64,000 nt of DNA from Bin22 sp965207275 (GCA_965207275.1 CBDBMH010000002.1:2418001-2482000), one strand, 5' to 3'. Counted from the first letter of the stretch, positions 43,437-52,129 are shown. Notes: generated by a model not told the origin, from the letters alone. Numbers and translations are program-made.

Positions 43437-44258
43437 CTATGCCAGGCCAGCGCCGGACATCATGCCCCGGTCGCTGGCCTCGCGGTAGATTCGCTGGCCG
43501 ATGAGGGCGATGATGGCCACCACCATCACAATGGGTATGACCCCGAAGATGATGTCGATGATGCCGCCGAAGTCGCCAGTGACGCCGTATTGCCCATCGG
43601 TGGCCCCCGAAGCCGTCACCAGGAATTGCAGGATAGAGGGCAGGAAGCTGGTGACGATCTGGAGCACGACGAGGCCGCCCACCTCGGCTTTCACGGAATC
43701 GGAGATGTTCTCTCCGGTGCCGGTGACAAGGAGCGCGCCGTAGGCGAAGGAAGTCAGCAAGAGCAGCAGGGGCAGGATGCCCAGGACCAGGCGGTTGATG
43801 GTCCCGAACTGGGACAGGATGGTAGAGACGGTGCGGACCTTGTAGCCGTTGAGAGTGGCGTACGCGGTTGCTGAGTCGCCTGCCTGCGCAGCTGTCAATG
43901 AAACTATCTCCCCATTGTCCAGTTTGATTGTGGCAGTCCCACCACTGGACTCGGCGGTTGCTTTTTCAACTCCAATGGCCAACCTGCAATCGTTGCCGAC
44001 GCCTTGAGACAAGTCGAGGGTTCCGGTTGCATCCTTGACCAATTTGCCCGACGCAAAATCTTTGCCTGACGCCGTTGCTGCGGTTCCAGTAACGACGCTG
44101 TACCTAACCGCCGTCACGTTGCTGGTGCCCTTCTTGCAGGCGGTCTCGAACTCCCTGGCTGCCGTATCCATGGCCGAGACGTTCGGAACGTAGAAGGCCA
44201 GGGAGATCATGATGATGATGGCGGCCGCGATGACCGTCTTTATCTTGTTTGTGCTCAT
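43437..44258 (-). CDS. Four-helix membrane protein, tandem paralogue B
   Basis: 273 residues. The signal-like helix (VIAAAIIIMISLAFYV) ends at VSAMD; an outer domain of about 105 residues follows, then three long helices (INRLVLGILPLLLLL, EVGGLVVLQIV, GGIIDIIFGVIPIVM) and the tail YREASDRGMMSGAG. Its first 38 residues and its last 120 or so are almost identical to those of the next gene, while the middle is different. Such a product could be a major membrane or pilus-base subunit with a variable exposed part. No match to VirB2, TrbC or other known pilins is seen. Confidence 0.75.
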   Translation of the reverse strand: MSTNKIKTVIAAAIIIMISLAFYVPNVSAMDTAAREFETACKKGTSNVTAVRYSVVTGTAATASGKDFASGKLVKDATGTLDLSQGVGNDCRLAIGVEKATAESSGGTATIKLDNGEIVSLTAAQAGDSATAYATLNGYKVRTVSTILSQFGTINRLVLGILPLLLLLTSFAYGALLVTGTGENISDSVKAEVGGLVVLQIVTSFLPSILQFLVTASGATDGQYGVTGDFGGIIDIIFGVIPIVMVVAIIALIGQRIYREASDRGMMSGAGLA

Positions 44259-44276
44259 TTCGCACCTTGTCCACGC

Positions 44277-45023
44277 CTAGGCCATGCCAGCGCCGGACAT
44301 CATGCCCCGGTCGCTGGCCTCGCGGTAGATTCGCTGGCCGATGAGGGCGATGATGGCCACCACCATCACAATGGGAATTACGCCGAAGATGATGTCGATG
44401 ATTCCGCCGAAGTCGGAAGTCACCCCGTACTGGCCGTCGGTGGCCCCCGAAGCCGTCACCAGGAACTGCAGGATAGAGGGCAGGAAGCTGATGACTATCT
44501 GAAGCACGACGAGGCCGCCAACTTCGGCTTTCACCGAATCGGAGATATTCTCGCCGGTTCCGGTGACCAGGAGCGCGCCGTAGGCGAAGGAAGTCAGCAA
44601 GAGCAGCAGGGGCAGGATGCCCAGGACCAGGCGGTTGATGGTCCCGAACTGGGACAAGATGGTGGAGACCTGGCGAACAACGTATCCGGTCGGCCCGTCA
44701 GTGGCCGCTACAGTTCCAGACGTTGTCAGCGAACCGGTTTCGCCGTTGTCCAGCTTATATTTCGTGGCGCCCGCCACAGAAGCCGCCGTCAGTTTGCAGG
44801 TATTGGTGGCGCCCTGGTTAAGCTGCCCCGTTCCTACCTGGTCGTCGTTGGCGTCCAACAAGGCATAGCGGACTGCAGTGACATTGGAATTGCTTTTCTT
44901 GCAGGCGGGCTCGAACTCCCTGGCCGCCGTATCCATGGCGGAGACGTTGGGCACGTAGAACGCCAGGGAAATCATGATGATTATTGCCGCGGCAATAACC
45001 GTCTTTATCTTGTTTGTGCTCAT
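44277..45023 (-). CDS. Four-helix membrane protein, tandem paralogue A
   Basis: 248 residues, the first of the tandem pair. The ends match paralogue B almost perfectly (MSTNKIKTVIAAAIIIMISL at the start; only a few changes such as VISF/VTSF near the end). The middle, about residues 43-115 (KSNSNVTAVRYALLDAND onward), is different. A hairpin lies in its leader, and GAGGAG is close to ATG 45023. A duplicate with conserved membrane parts and a divergent outer part suggests selection for variation on the exposed face. Confidence 0.75.
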   Translation of the reverse strand: MSTNKIKTVIAAAIIIMISLAFYVPNVSAMDTAAREFEPACKKSNSNVTAVRYALLDANDDQVGTGQLNQGATNTCKLTAASVAGATKYKLDNGETGSLTTSGTVAATDGPTGYVVRQVSTILSQFGTINRLVLGILPLLLLLTSFAYGALLVTGTGENISDSVKAEVGGLVVLQIVISFLPSILQFLVTASGATDGQYGVTSDFGGIIDIIFGVIPIVMVVAIIALIGQRIYREASDRGMMSGAGMA

Positions 45024-45035
45024 AACTCCTCATTG

Positions 45036-45057
45036 TGGCCACCAAGGAATGTGGCCA
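45036..45057 (-). promoter_or_regulatory. Hairpin in the leader of the tandem membrane-protein genes
   Basis: TGGCCAC and GTGGCCA pair around an 8-nt loop, just before the GAGGAG ribosome site. It could protect the mRNA of a highly expressed product or modulate translation. Confidence 0.45.
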
Positions 45058-45090
45058 TGAATAGTGTGGGAAACCGGAATTAGGGAGGGG

Positions 45091-45459
45091 TTATGAGCTG
45101 GGGGGAGGGCGCGGCGATTGCCGCCGGTGAGCGTGGTTTTTGGTTCTACCGGCCATTACCCGGGCGGAGGCCCAGCGCATGAGTGTTAAGACCGAGGGCA
45201 GGAGTATCGCCACAGCGCCGGCCCAATCGGTCTGGCGCTCTCTTGGGACGCGCCGGTTGGCCAGGGCACGGAAAATGTTTACAAAGCCGAAGAGCAGGAG
45301 ACCGGCCCCGATGAGCAGGGCCAGCGATGCGGTGGTCTGGAAGAGAATGCCCGGATTGTCGGCCAAGGCCAGGGAGACGATGCCCAGTTGGGCCACCAGC
45401 AACCCGCAACAGAGGCAGGCTACCCCAAAGAGGACTTGGGCCAACTGAGTAGACGACAT
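45091..45459 (-). CDS. Small three-helix membrane protein
   Basis: 122 residues with helices at about 8-32, 40-62 and 82-94, ending in a basic tail (AGRTKNHAHRRQSPRP). AGGTGATGCC precedes ATG 45459. Unknown. Confidence 0.65.
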   Translation of the reverse strand: MSSTQLAQVLFGVACLCCGLLVAQLGIVSLALADNPGILFQTTASLALLIGAGLLLFGFVNIFRALANRRVPRERQTDWAGAVAILLPSVLTLMRWASARVMAGRTKNHAHRRQSPRPPPSS

Positions 45460-45467
45460 GGCATCAC

Positions 45468-45863
45468 CTACCGGGTTATGAGGATTGCTCTCACTTGCTT
45501 GAGTTCGACCATGCGGAACAGGAAGGGCAGTTCTTGATGGAGGAAGTACAGACGCAGGGCTGCCAATGAATTGTCTTGCCAGGGAACCGAGGAAACAGAC
45601 AGCATCGCTAGGTACACATTTAGCGTGTGCTCGTTAGGCGGGTCCATTTCCCATGGGTCTGCTTCGCCAAAGGACTCGCCCTGGCGTAGTCGCCACGTTC
45701 GGAAAGCAGTAAGGGCGCAGGAGATCCTTTGCTGCTGGTCCTCCGTTCGCTCGTGCCAGCGCTTTATGCGGAAATGGCGCCCGTAGGCCAGCACATCATC
45801 TATCGCAATAGTGTCTGCGTGGGGAACTGCTACCCTATCCAACTGTTGTGGTGCTGTAACCAT
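45468..45863 (-). CDS. First gene of the minus-strand block, unknown
   Basis: 131 residues, soluble and helical, with many Trp and Arg (RRHF-like GRHFRIKRWHERTEDQQQRI; AFRTWRLRQGESF). The start codon lies only 9 bp past a -10-like box, so the mRNA may have no leader. It could be a regulator of the block because it lies next to the repeat-rich promoter; this is inference. Confidence 0.62.
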   Translation of the reverse strand: MVTAPQQLDRVAVPHADTIAIDDVLAYGRHFRIKRWHERTEDQQQRISCALTAFRTWRLRQGESFGEADPWEMDPPNEHTLNVYLAMLSVSSVPWQDNSLAALRLYFLHQELPFLFRMVELKQVRAILITR

Positions 45864-45871
45864 GGCGAGAA

Positions 45872-45898
45872 ACTATACCCCCGATTTTTTTCCGTCAA
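45872..45898 (-). promoter_or_regulatory. Promoter of the minus-strand block
   Basis: On the minus strand TTGACG (45898-45893) and TATAGT (45877-45872) are separated by 15-16 bp, just above ATG 45863. Transcription would start at or within a few bases of the start codon, giving a leaderless message. Confidence 0.5.
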
Positions 45899-45908
45899 TC
45901 TTGGCAAA

Positions 45909-45942
45909 CTTGTTACTCTTGTGAACCTTGTGAGGTTCTTGA
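45909..45942. repeat. Iteron-like 9-bp phased repeats and palindrome upstream of the block promoter
   Basis: CTTGTTA, CTTGTGA and CTTGTGA begin at 45909, 45918 and 45927, exactly 9 bp apart, and CTTGACG follows at 45938. GAACCT-TGTG-AGGTTC (45923-45938) is a perfect palindrome within the array. This looks like a regulator or replication-protein binding array. Confidence 0.55.
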
Positions 45943-45963
45943 CGATTTGCCGCACAGTCTAAA

Positions 45964-46377
45964 GGCGGAAGTTTCTCGTGTCTCACCGTTATGTCAGTTG
46001 GGGTATGATTCCCGGTAATGGGTAGTTGGATGGTGGAAGAGACTGGCCGGGCAGAAATTACGGATTCCGGCCAGAAATACGAATATCAGCGGGGGGTGTA
46101 GCCGGTTTTCGTAATTGGAAGAGGCGTGAAAAGGCCCGGTGCCAGATAGGGACCGGGCCGTGTTTGGGGTCTAGTTGACAATAATGGTTCGCCTAATATC
46201 GGTTCTGTCAACCCACGAAACCCGTTTGGGCCGCTGCCTTTTCCCAAATCCTCTGTATCAATGCCCAGCACAAATCAGAACTGCACGACCCGGGAGTGGG
46301 TCTTGAGAGACGGCTGACTGTACTACCCTTACCCACTGGTGCAGCGCTAGGCTGTTTTGACCTATGCCCCGGCTTTC
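45964..46377. other. Intergenic region with terminator
   Basis: No credible gene. It separates the HNH gene from the minus-strand block. It contains the terminator at 46129-46159 and otherwise nothing I can name; TTGACAATAAT at about 46176 might be part of a promoter. Confidence 0.5.
46129..46159 (-). terminator. Intrinsic terminator after the HNH gene
   Basis: On the minus strand GGCCCGGT, an 11-nt loop, ACCGGGCC and TTTT. It lies about 220 bp after the HNH stop codon and would insulate the block from upstream transcription. Confidence 0.75.
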
Positions 46378-47994
46378 TCATATCCGGTTTTGCGCCATCC
46401 TCTGGGTCATGTCCTCCATTCGGTCCAACTTGAAGCCCTGGCTCCCGTTGATGATCCGGTTTAGGCAGCTTGCATGCGGGTGTGGTCTTACCTGTCGGCT
46501 TAGGCCGTTTCCTGAGTACTGGTAGCCCAGGAAGTCCAGCGTCGCTAGTCTTAACCTGTAATCGACCAGGCTGCCGAGAAGCCGTTGCACTTCAGTCGGT
46601 TCGTGGTCCTCGTTGTCCTGCAGGATGTCGGGCATGGCTTCCTGTAATGTCTCCCATAGGGCTCTGAACGTTTTTCGTGTCAGACGCGGTATGAGCTTCC
46701 ACTGGCATTCGTGCCGGTTGCCATACGCGCTATCTATGGAGAGCAGCTGCAGCATCCGGTCTTGGAGCAACTCTTCCGCCGGTTGCCCCTGTCCGGCTGC
46801 ATTTATCACTGCAGCCGCCATTCTTTCTATAGCGTGAGCGATGTCGCCGGCTTGCCTCTCGGCTTCGTGGCAGGTGAGCCAGTGCTGCCTCAGGTCCTCC
46901 CTTTGCTCCCAGGTCAACTCGAAGCCGTAATGGTCTTCCACCCTTACCGTCCACCTGGCCACGGCCTCCCGGCCGGTTTCCCGCAGTATCTCCGTCACCC
47001 GTTTGCTGATGCTTTCGCACCGGGCGATCAGCTGAAGTTCGTGGTCAGTCAGCAGGGGTTGGAGCATCCGGTTGAAGAGGCTACGGTCTGCAGTGCAGAA
47101 GTGACATGCGCAGTATCGGAGCTTGTGGCTGCCGTCCAAGGCGAAGCTGCGGGCATGGACCCTTGCTCTCCAGTCCGCGTACTCTGGTCCGGCGAGTGGG
47201 AGCGCTACCGCCTTATCGTAGATGCTGTCTACCATTTGTGATGCTGGACAGACTTCCTTCAGGAACCAGGAGTAGCCTATTTCCTCGCCCTCGTCGGCGA
47301 AGAGTTCCCCTTCGTCGCAGATCCGGCAGAATTTGCTTCCCTCTTCGTTTGTTCCACACTGCATGGCGCTCGGTATGGCAAAGTCGTGGCCCGGGCACTG
47401 GAACTGTACCATGGCTGCCTGGACCATCGGTTCGGGCGTTGGCCAGGGTTCTCTGAGGCGCCAGCGGTTACTGGTCAGCATTTCCCGGGCGTCCGGATCT
47501 TCGCGAAACCATTGCCAGTACGGGTCTCCTTCCTCGGCAACTTCGTGGTAGTTGGATAGGGCCAGGCCCGCAATGAATGGCTGGAGCCCATTCTTGAAGG
47601 CTGTTCGGTCCTTCGCGTTCTCCTTCTTTGTCCCAGCGTAGAGGTGTCCGGGTTGGAGACAGTAGGGGCGGTCGCAGAGGTGGTTAACCTGCGTGCCCTC
47701 GGGGATGGTTCCACGGGCCTGGATAAAGGCCAAGCGGTGGACCATCTGGGTTCCTTGCTCCTTGATGGTCAGTCTTCCGTAGCCATCGGTGTTCAGGCTG
47801 TATTTCCACAGCAGGCAGTCTCCAGTCAGATAATAGGGTGCGTTGATTGGAGGCCGCACTCCTACATAGTCGGATTCCGTTACGGGATCCTTTGCCTCCC
47901 GGACGGGTTGCGGTGCCTTCTTCGCTGGTGGCGTACCGTGATAGCGAAGGATTAACTGGTCTCTTTCTCTTTTGTAGTCCCTTTTTGTTGCCAT
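46378..47994 (-). CDS. HNH endonuclease-domain protein
   Basis: 538 residues. Residues of about 60-125 form an HNH domain of the homing-endonuclease type: CLLWKYSLNTDGYGRL, HRLAFIQARGTIPEG, VNHLCDRPYCLQPGHL, GTKKENAKD. The rest has several Cys pairs (FCRICDEGE, CACHFCTADR) and long helices, and no recognised family. Free-standing HNH enzymes of this type are common in phages and mobile DNA. It is a single gene ended by a good terminator. Confidence 0.75.
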   Translation of the reverse strand: MATKRDYKRERDQLILRYHGTPPAKKAPQPVREAKDPVTESDYVGVRPPINAPYYLTGDCLLWKYSLNTDGYGRLTIKEQGTQMVHRLAFIQARGTIPEGTQVNHLCDRPYCLQPGHLYAGTKKENAKDRTAFKNGLQPFIAGLALSNYHEVAEEGDPYWQWFREDPDAREMLTSNRWRLREPWPTPEPMVQAAMVQFQCPGHDFAIPSAMQCGTNEEGSKFCRICDEGELFADEGEEIGYSWFLKEVCPASQMVDSIYDKAVALPLAGPEYADWRARVHARSFALDGSHKLRYCACHFCTADRSLFNRMLQPLLTDHELQLIARCESISKRVTEILRETGREAVARWTVRVEDHYGFELTWEQREDLRQHWLTCHEAERQAGDIAHAIERMAAAVINAAGQGQPAEELLQDRMLQLLSIDSAYGNRHECQWKLIPRLTRKTFRALWETLQEAMPDILQDNEDHEPTEVQRLLGSLVDYRLRLATLDFLGYQYSGNGLSRQVRPHPHASCLNRIINGSQGFKLDRMEDMTQRMAQNRI

Positions 47995-48505
47995 GTTGTT
48001 GATGTAGCCTCAATCTTTTTCTGTGGGTGGCGCCCTCCGAGGAACTGTGGTGGTCAGCAGCGACTTGGGACGGGCCATCACCCATGGATCAGGCCTGTCA
48101 GGCCCTGTCGCTGAGGAGAGCGAGAGGGTTGATCGGGGACGCGTGGCCCGCACCGACGTATGTTGGTACTGCTGGCCTTACAGCCGGTTTATGATGTCGT
48201 CGGCTGATTTTTCATTTGCAGGAACCGGCACCTGCTCTGTTAGCCGGGGGTTTTTAGGGTCATTGCGAAACCTCAGGCGTTCTCATAGGGCCCATTATAG
48301 GAGTCCCTCGACACCCCCTGGCAAGAAGCAAATGTCAGTGGACAGAGTTCTATCGTCAGGGCCCTTCCGAGTAGGTATTCTCCGCTCATGGTGAGGATGT
48401 TGAACCAGGGCAGGGTTGGGGGGCGTCCTTCGACAGGCGCAAGACCGGCGGGAGGTTGGACTGCGCCCCTACTTTGGAGGGGCCCTGTTTTGTCGTTCCT
48501 AACCG

Positions 48506-48534
48506 TTGACAAAAGCTGTTAAGAAAATTACACT
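48506..48534 (+). promoter_or_regulatory. Promoter of the NYN gene
   Basis: TTGACA (48506-48511), a 17-bp spacer, TACACT (48529-48534). The leader would be about 65 nt. Confidence 0.65.
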
Positions 48535-48574
48535 GGAATTGATTTGCTCCCCGTCTGCTGGATTGTGGGTTCGC

Positions 48575-48601
48575 CCCGCACCACCGGGCGGGTGTTTTTT
48601 T
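48575..48601 (+). terminator. Attenuator-like hairpin just before the NYN start codon
   Basis: CCCGC pairs with GCGGG around an 8-nt loop and is followed by TG and seven T, ending 3 nt before ATG 48605. It lies between the promoter and the gene and leaves no room for a normal ribosome site, so it may limit expression. Confidence 0.55.
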
Positions 48602-48894
48602 ACCATGCGTACCCTTGTCCTCATTGATGGCCAGAACCTGTACCATTTGGCAAAAGCTGCCTGGGGTCCCGGCGGGAACTACGACTGGCCAAGTTACGAC
48701 GTCGATAGGCTGGCTCGGGCCCTGGTTGCCCTGCAGCCCGGGCGAACTCTCCAGGAGGTCCGGTTTTACACCGGGGTCCCCCGTCAGGAGATCAGCCCCT
48801 TCTGGAATGCCTTCTGGAGGAACAAGGCGGCACGGTTGGTCCGGCAGGGAATAACGGTCTACATGGGTTCTGTCAATGCTGGTGGCCAGGAGAA

Positions 48895-50784
48895 CCCAAA
48901 TCCACCACCTAATGGGAGAAAAATGGTTTTGGGGCTCCTTGATTGGGCCGGTTGGGGCATCGGCTGACGGCTGACAGGTTGGCAGTGGGTTGGCGTGGCA
49001 GGAGTAGGCGCTGGAAGGGGATATTGGGGCGTTGGCCGGCGACGCCAGGGCGAGGTCTATGCCAACCGGTCCTGGAGAAGGGCGCAGTGTCCCTACGGCG
49101 GGAGTCCCCGTCGCTTGAATGCCCGTCGGTAGTGGCGCAGACCGTCCCAGGTCAGGGTGGGCCGTGGGCCAGCGCCGCTATTCTCCGGTGCGCTCCCGCC
49201 AGCAGCGGGAAGGATGGATGGCCCCGGGCCAGCCGGATCAGCAGCTTCCTGGCGTGGCAGACCACCCGTCCGGCCAGATTGATCAGAGCAAAGCGCACCG
49301 CCTTGAGCCGCTTGTTCACCCACTGACCGCCCAGGGCCAACTGCTTGACCGCCGAGTTCAGGTTGAACGCCAGCGCCGCTATCGCCCACCAGGCCGCGTT
49401 GGCCCCGAACTGTCCCGACGGCAGCCTCCCGCCAGCCAAGTCCTCCTTCAGCACACCATGCACCTCCTCGCCCTTCCCGCATCTCTCCCGGTACCACCGC
49501 ACCACCTCATCTCCCGGTAGCTCCCGGTTAGTCACTATCCCCCGGATCTTGTACCAGCCCCGGTCCGGCATCTCCATCGCCGGAACCGACAACTCCAGGT
49601 CATCCTCCATGCCCGGCAGCGGCGGCCGCCTCAGCGGCTCCCGGACCGCTATGAAACGGTAGTCGGGATCATTCTTGGAATAAGCCAATCTATCGGGCAC
49701 GAAGTCCACCTCGGCCCACTCCTGTTCCGTCTCCACCGCCAACTCCCCCACCATCCGGGGCAACCGGCGCCACTGGCTCTCCTCCACTTCGGCTGCCGCA
49801 CGCTTGAACCCCTCCGTGACGTCCGCCCCCACCGCGAATTCGATCACTCCGAACCGCTCATCCCTCCCCTCGGCGCAGTACCGCAACAACTCAACTTGGT
49901 ACCCCGCCGTGTCCGACCGCAGCATCACCTTCACCACGCCCTCCGGCAGATGGGCCAGCGACTCCCGCAACACCCGCAGTTGCTCGAACCCCGCTGGCAC
50001 GTTGCCGTCCCGGAACTCCGAATGGACCACCAGGTCCGCCTCGGCCCAGTAGGTGACCATCGGCTGGTAGGCCTTGTAGCCCTGGTAGCAGTACAGCGCC
50101 TCCTGCTTGTAGGTCTCGATCAGCGTCGCGTCCATGTCCAGCGTCGCCTGCTCCTGCTCCAGGTGGTCCCGGACGAAGCTCATCATCTCGGCGTTGACCT
50201 TCCCCAGCCCGCGCAGCGCGCCGCTGGGCGCGGGTATGTACGCCGTATGGGGCTGCCTGGCCTCCTCCTGAACCGGGTCGTGGAACCGGCCCAGGTACCG
50301 GAACACCGCCGACGGAGACGGGACGCTGCGGCGCCGCCCGCCCCGCCACCGGCTGCCCTCCTCCCGGCGCTCACAAGCCCGCTGCCGGTGCGTCTCCACC
50401 CGGCCCAACATCCGGCCCAGACCCTCGTCCCCTTCCAGCACCCGGAGGTCGTCCACTCCTTCTCCACCGGCCAGATTCAGCAGCACCAGCGCGGTGACCA
50501 TCTGCCGGTCCGTCCATCCCTGTCCGCCCTCCTTGACCTTCACGTAGCGCCGGATCGACTCGCCCAGCCCCATCGCATCGGCCATTTCCAGATAGACCGC
50601 CAACCCCGACAGCCCCGTCATGCCCCCCGCGCGATGCTCCGTCCCATACTGGAATGGCAGGACTCCCTGTTGCATAATGACTGCACCTCGTTGGTGATGG
50701 TTGTGTTTGTCCCGTAACCATCATAGCCAGCTTTGCCGCTGGCTCCAACGAGGTCTTTTCCTCCCATTAGGTGGTGGATTTGGG
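48895..50784 (-). mobile_element. IS1380-family insertion sequence
   Basis: 1890 bp with long terminal inverted repeats (CCCAAATCCACCACCTAATG at the left end, its complement at the right) and GAGAA duplicated on both sides (48890-48894 and 50785-50789). It carries one transposase gene on the minus strand and splits the NYN gene. Confidence 0.92.
49152..50675 (-). CDS. IS1380-family transposase
   Basis: 507 residues with the family layout: TGLSGLAVYLEMADAMGL near the start, a first catalytic Asp in LDMDATLIETYKQEALYCYQ, KVMLRSDTAGYQ with the second Asp, and CGKGEEVHGVLKEDLAGG near the Glu. The frame is complete with ATG at 50675, so the IS may still be active. Confidence 0.9.
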   Translation of the reverse strand: MQQGVLPFQYGTEHRAGGMTGLSGLAVYLEMADAMGLGESIRRYVKVKEGGQGWTDRQMVTALVLLNLAGGEGVDDLRVLEGDEGLGRMLGRVETHRQRACERREEGSRWRGGRRRSVPSPSAVFRYLGRFHDPVQEEARQPHTAYIPAPSGALRGLGKVNAEMMSFVRDHLEQEQATLDMDATLIETYKQEALYCYQGYKAYQPMVTYWAEADLVVHSEFRDGNVPAGFEQLRVLRESLAHLPEGVVKVMLRSDTAGYQVELLRYCAEGRDERFGVIEFAVGADVTEGFKRAAAEVEESQWRRLPRMVGELAVETEQEWAEVDFVPDRLAYSKNDPDYRFIAVREPLRRPPLPGMEDDLELSVPAMEMPDRGWYKIRGIVTNRELPGDEVVRWYRERCGKGEEVHGVLKEDLAGGRLPSGQFGANAAWWAIAALAFNLNSAVKQLALGGQWVNKRLKAVRFALINLAGRVVCHARKLLIRLARGHPSFPLLAGAHRRIAALAHGPP

Positions 50785-51209
50785 GAGAAGGGTGTGGACG
50801 TCAGCCTAGCGCTGGACCTAGTAAGCTCCACTTATGATCGGACCTATGATGCGGCCATCATCGTGAGTCAGGACTCCGACTTCGGCCCTGCCGTGCTCTT
50901 GGCCAAAAGGATTGCGCGATCACAGGGCCGGCAGCTCACCTTCGAATCCGCCTTTCCGTACCAAAGAGGGAGAGTTTCCCGAAGGGGAGTTCCTGGGACG
51001 ACTTGGGTGCATCTAGACCAGGTTACCTACGATTCATGCTTCGATTCCCGCGACTATCGTCCTCGTAGGATCTGACGGTCTTTTCTTTTCTGGTAGTAAC
51101 GGGCGACTCCGCCTGATTTCACTGCTGTTCCCGTTAATCAAGATAGTCCTCCTTTCCTTGTTTCAAAAACGCGCCTTGTTCTGACAGTCGCTCAGATGAC
51201 ATTTGCCAA

Positions 51210-51239
51210 TTGAGTAGGACCGTCAGAAAAAGATATAGT
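51210..51239 (+). promoter_or_regulatory. Promoter of the serine recombinase gene
   Basis: TTGAGT (51210-51215), 18 bp, TATAGT (51234-51239). The predicted transcription start coincides with ATG 51246, so the message would be leaderless, and no ribosome site is present. Confidence 0.55.
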
Positions 51240-51245
51240 ATCACG

Positions 51246-51878
51246 ATGGCTATTTACGGATACATTCGGACCAGCCGACAGCGCATCGAAGGCACTGCTG
51301 GGAGTGACCCCGAGGCCCAGGCCCTCCAGCTCCGCCAGGCCGGCGTTGACGGCCTCCACATCTTTCGCGACGTAGGTGTTTCCCGCGGGACCGGAACCAA
51401 CACACGAACCGGTTGGAGAGCGCTGGACTCCCGCCTGCTGGCAGGGGACACCCTGGTTGTCGTCGCCGCCGACCGCATCGGCCGGCGGTGGATGGACACC
51501 GTGAGCGCCATTAGGGATTTGCGATCCAGGAACGTGAAAATCCGCTCCCTGGCCGAGTCCGAGGCGATGTGGGCTGCTTATCTTGATGCCGACCCTGACA
51601 CCCCCGAGGCCCTGATAGGAGACGTCTTAACCACTTTCATGGCCTGGGCAGCTCACCAGGAGCTGGAGGCCGTCAGCCGTAGGACCCGGGCGGGACTGGA
51701 GAAGGCCAAGGCCGAAGGTAAGGTCCTGGGGCGCCCACGGAAGGCTGACGCTGGTGACCAGATGGAAGAGATGGCCAGGCTGAATCGCTCTGGACTGAGT
51801 CTGCGAACCATCGGCAGGCGATTCGGTGTGTCGGCAGACACTGTTATGCGTCGGCTTCGAGAATATGAAGATGGCTGA
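51246..51878 (+). CDS. Serine recombinase / resolvase
   Basis: 210 residues. The resolvase N-terminal domain has YGYIRTSRQR with the catalytic Ser, DVGVSRGTGTNTRTGWRAL and the Arg-containing VVVAADRIGRR. The long E helix is followed by GRPRKADAGDQM and a helix-turn-helix, LSLRTIGRRFGVSADTVMRRL. Complete and plausible as an active invertase or resolvase. No inverted crossover sites were found next to it. Confidence 0.88.
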   Translation: MAIYGYIRTSRQRIEGTAGSDPEAQALQLRQAGVDGLHIFRDVGVSRGTGTNTRTGWRALDSRLLAGDTLVVVAADRIGRRWMDTVSAIRDLRSRNVKIRSLAESEAMWAAYLDADPDTPEALIGDVLTTFMAWAAHQELEAVSRRTRAGLEKAKAEGKVLGRPRKADAGDQMEEMARLNRSGLSLRTIGRRFGVSADTVMRRLREYEDG

Positions 51879-52129
51879 CGTTATTTCGTGTTGTCGGCCG
51901 AGTGGATTGCTCCGAATCTCCGCAGTCTATCAACTTGCATCGCTGCACGATTGGTCCCTTGGGTTAGGCGACTTCTTCGGGATTGAATGTCCAGCATTGA
52001 CCGGACTTTAGGCCCCGTTTATGCTGTTGACACACTAATTTGTTGACCCGTCGCTCTCAGAATTTCCCGCACCTAGAAGCTCCGGCACACAAAATTTCTC
52101 GCCTTGCCAAACAGGCTGGAGGGCGTCCA

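Larger units (their letters stand above)
47995..48604. other. Intergenic region with promoter and attenuator-like hairpin
   Basis: No gene is supported up to 48604. It carries the promoter of the NYN gene and a terminator-like hairpin directly before its start codon. The rest, 47995-48480, has only short unsupported frames. Confidence 0.5.
48605..51075 (+). pseudogene. NYN-domain (PIN-like) ribonuclease, split by an IS1380 insertion
   Basis: The NYN/LabA-like domain begins LVLIDGQNLYHLAKAAWG (the first catalytic Asp in IDGQN) and continues to AGGQEN, where the IS begins at 48895. After the IS the frame continues EKGVDVSLALDLVSS and AAIIVSQDSDFGPAVLLAK, with the other acidic residues of the active site. 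Removing the IS and one GAGAA repeat joins GGQEKGVDVSL without loss. NYN proteins are metal-dependent RNases and recur in toxin and defence settings. The gene is inactive as assembled. Confidence 0.88.

Noticed and set aside
43437..45023. Tandem membrane proteins as VirB2/TrbC-type pilins
   Set aside because: They have four helices, a larger outer domain and no pilin-like sequence; no VirB partners are present.
45909..45942. Phased repeats as a CRISPR array
   Set aside because: The units are 7 bp at 9-bp steps, far too short.
51246..51878. Serine recombinase as an invertase acting on a nearby switch
   Set aside because: No inverted repeats typical of crossover sites were seen near it or near the tandem membrane-protein genes.
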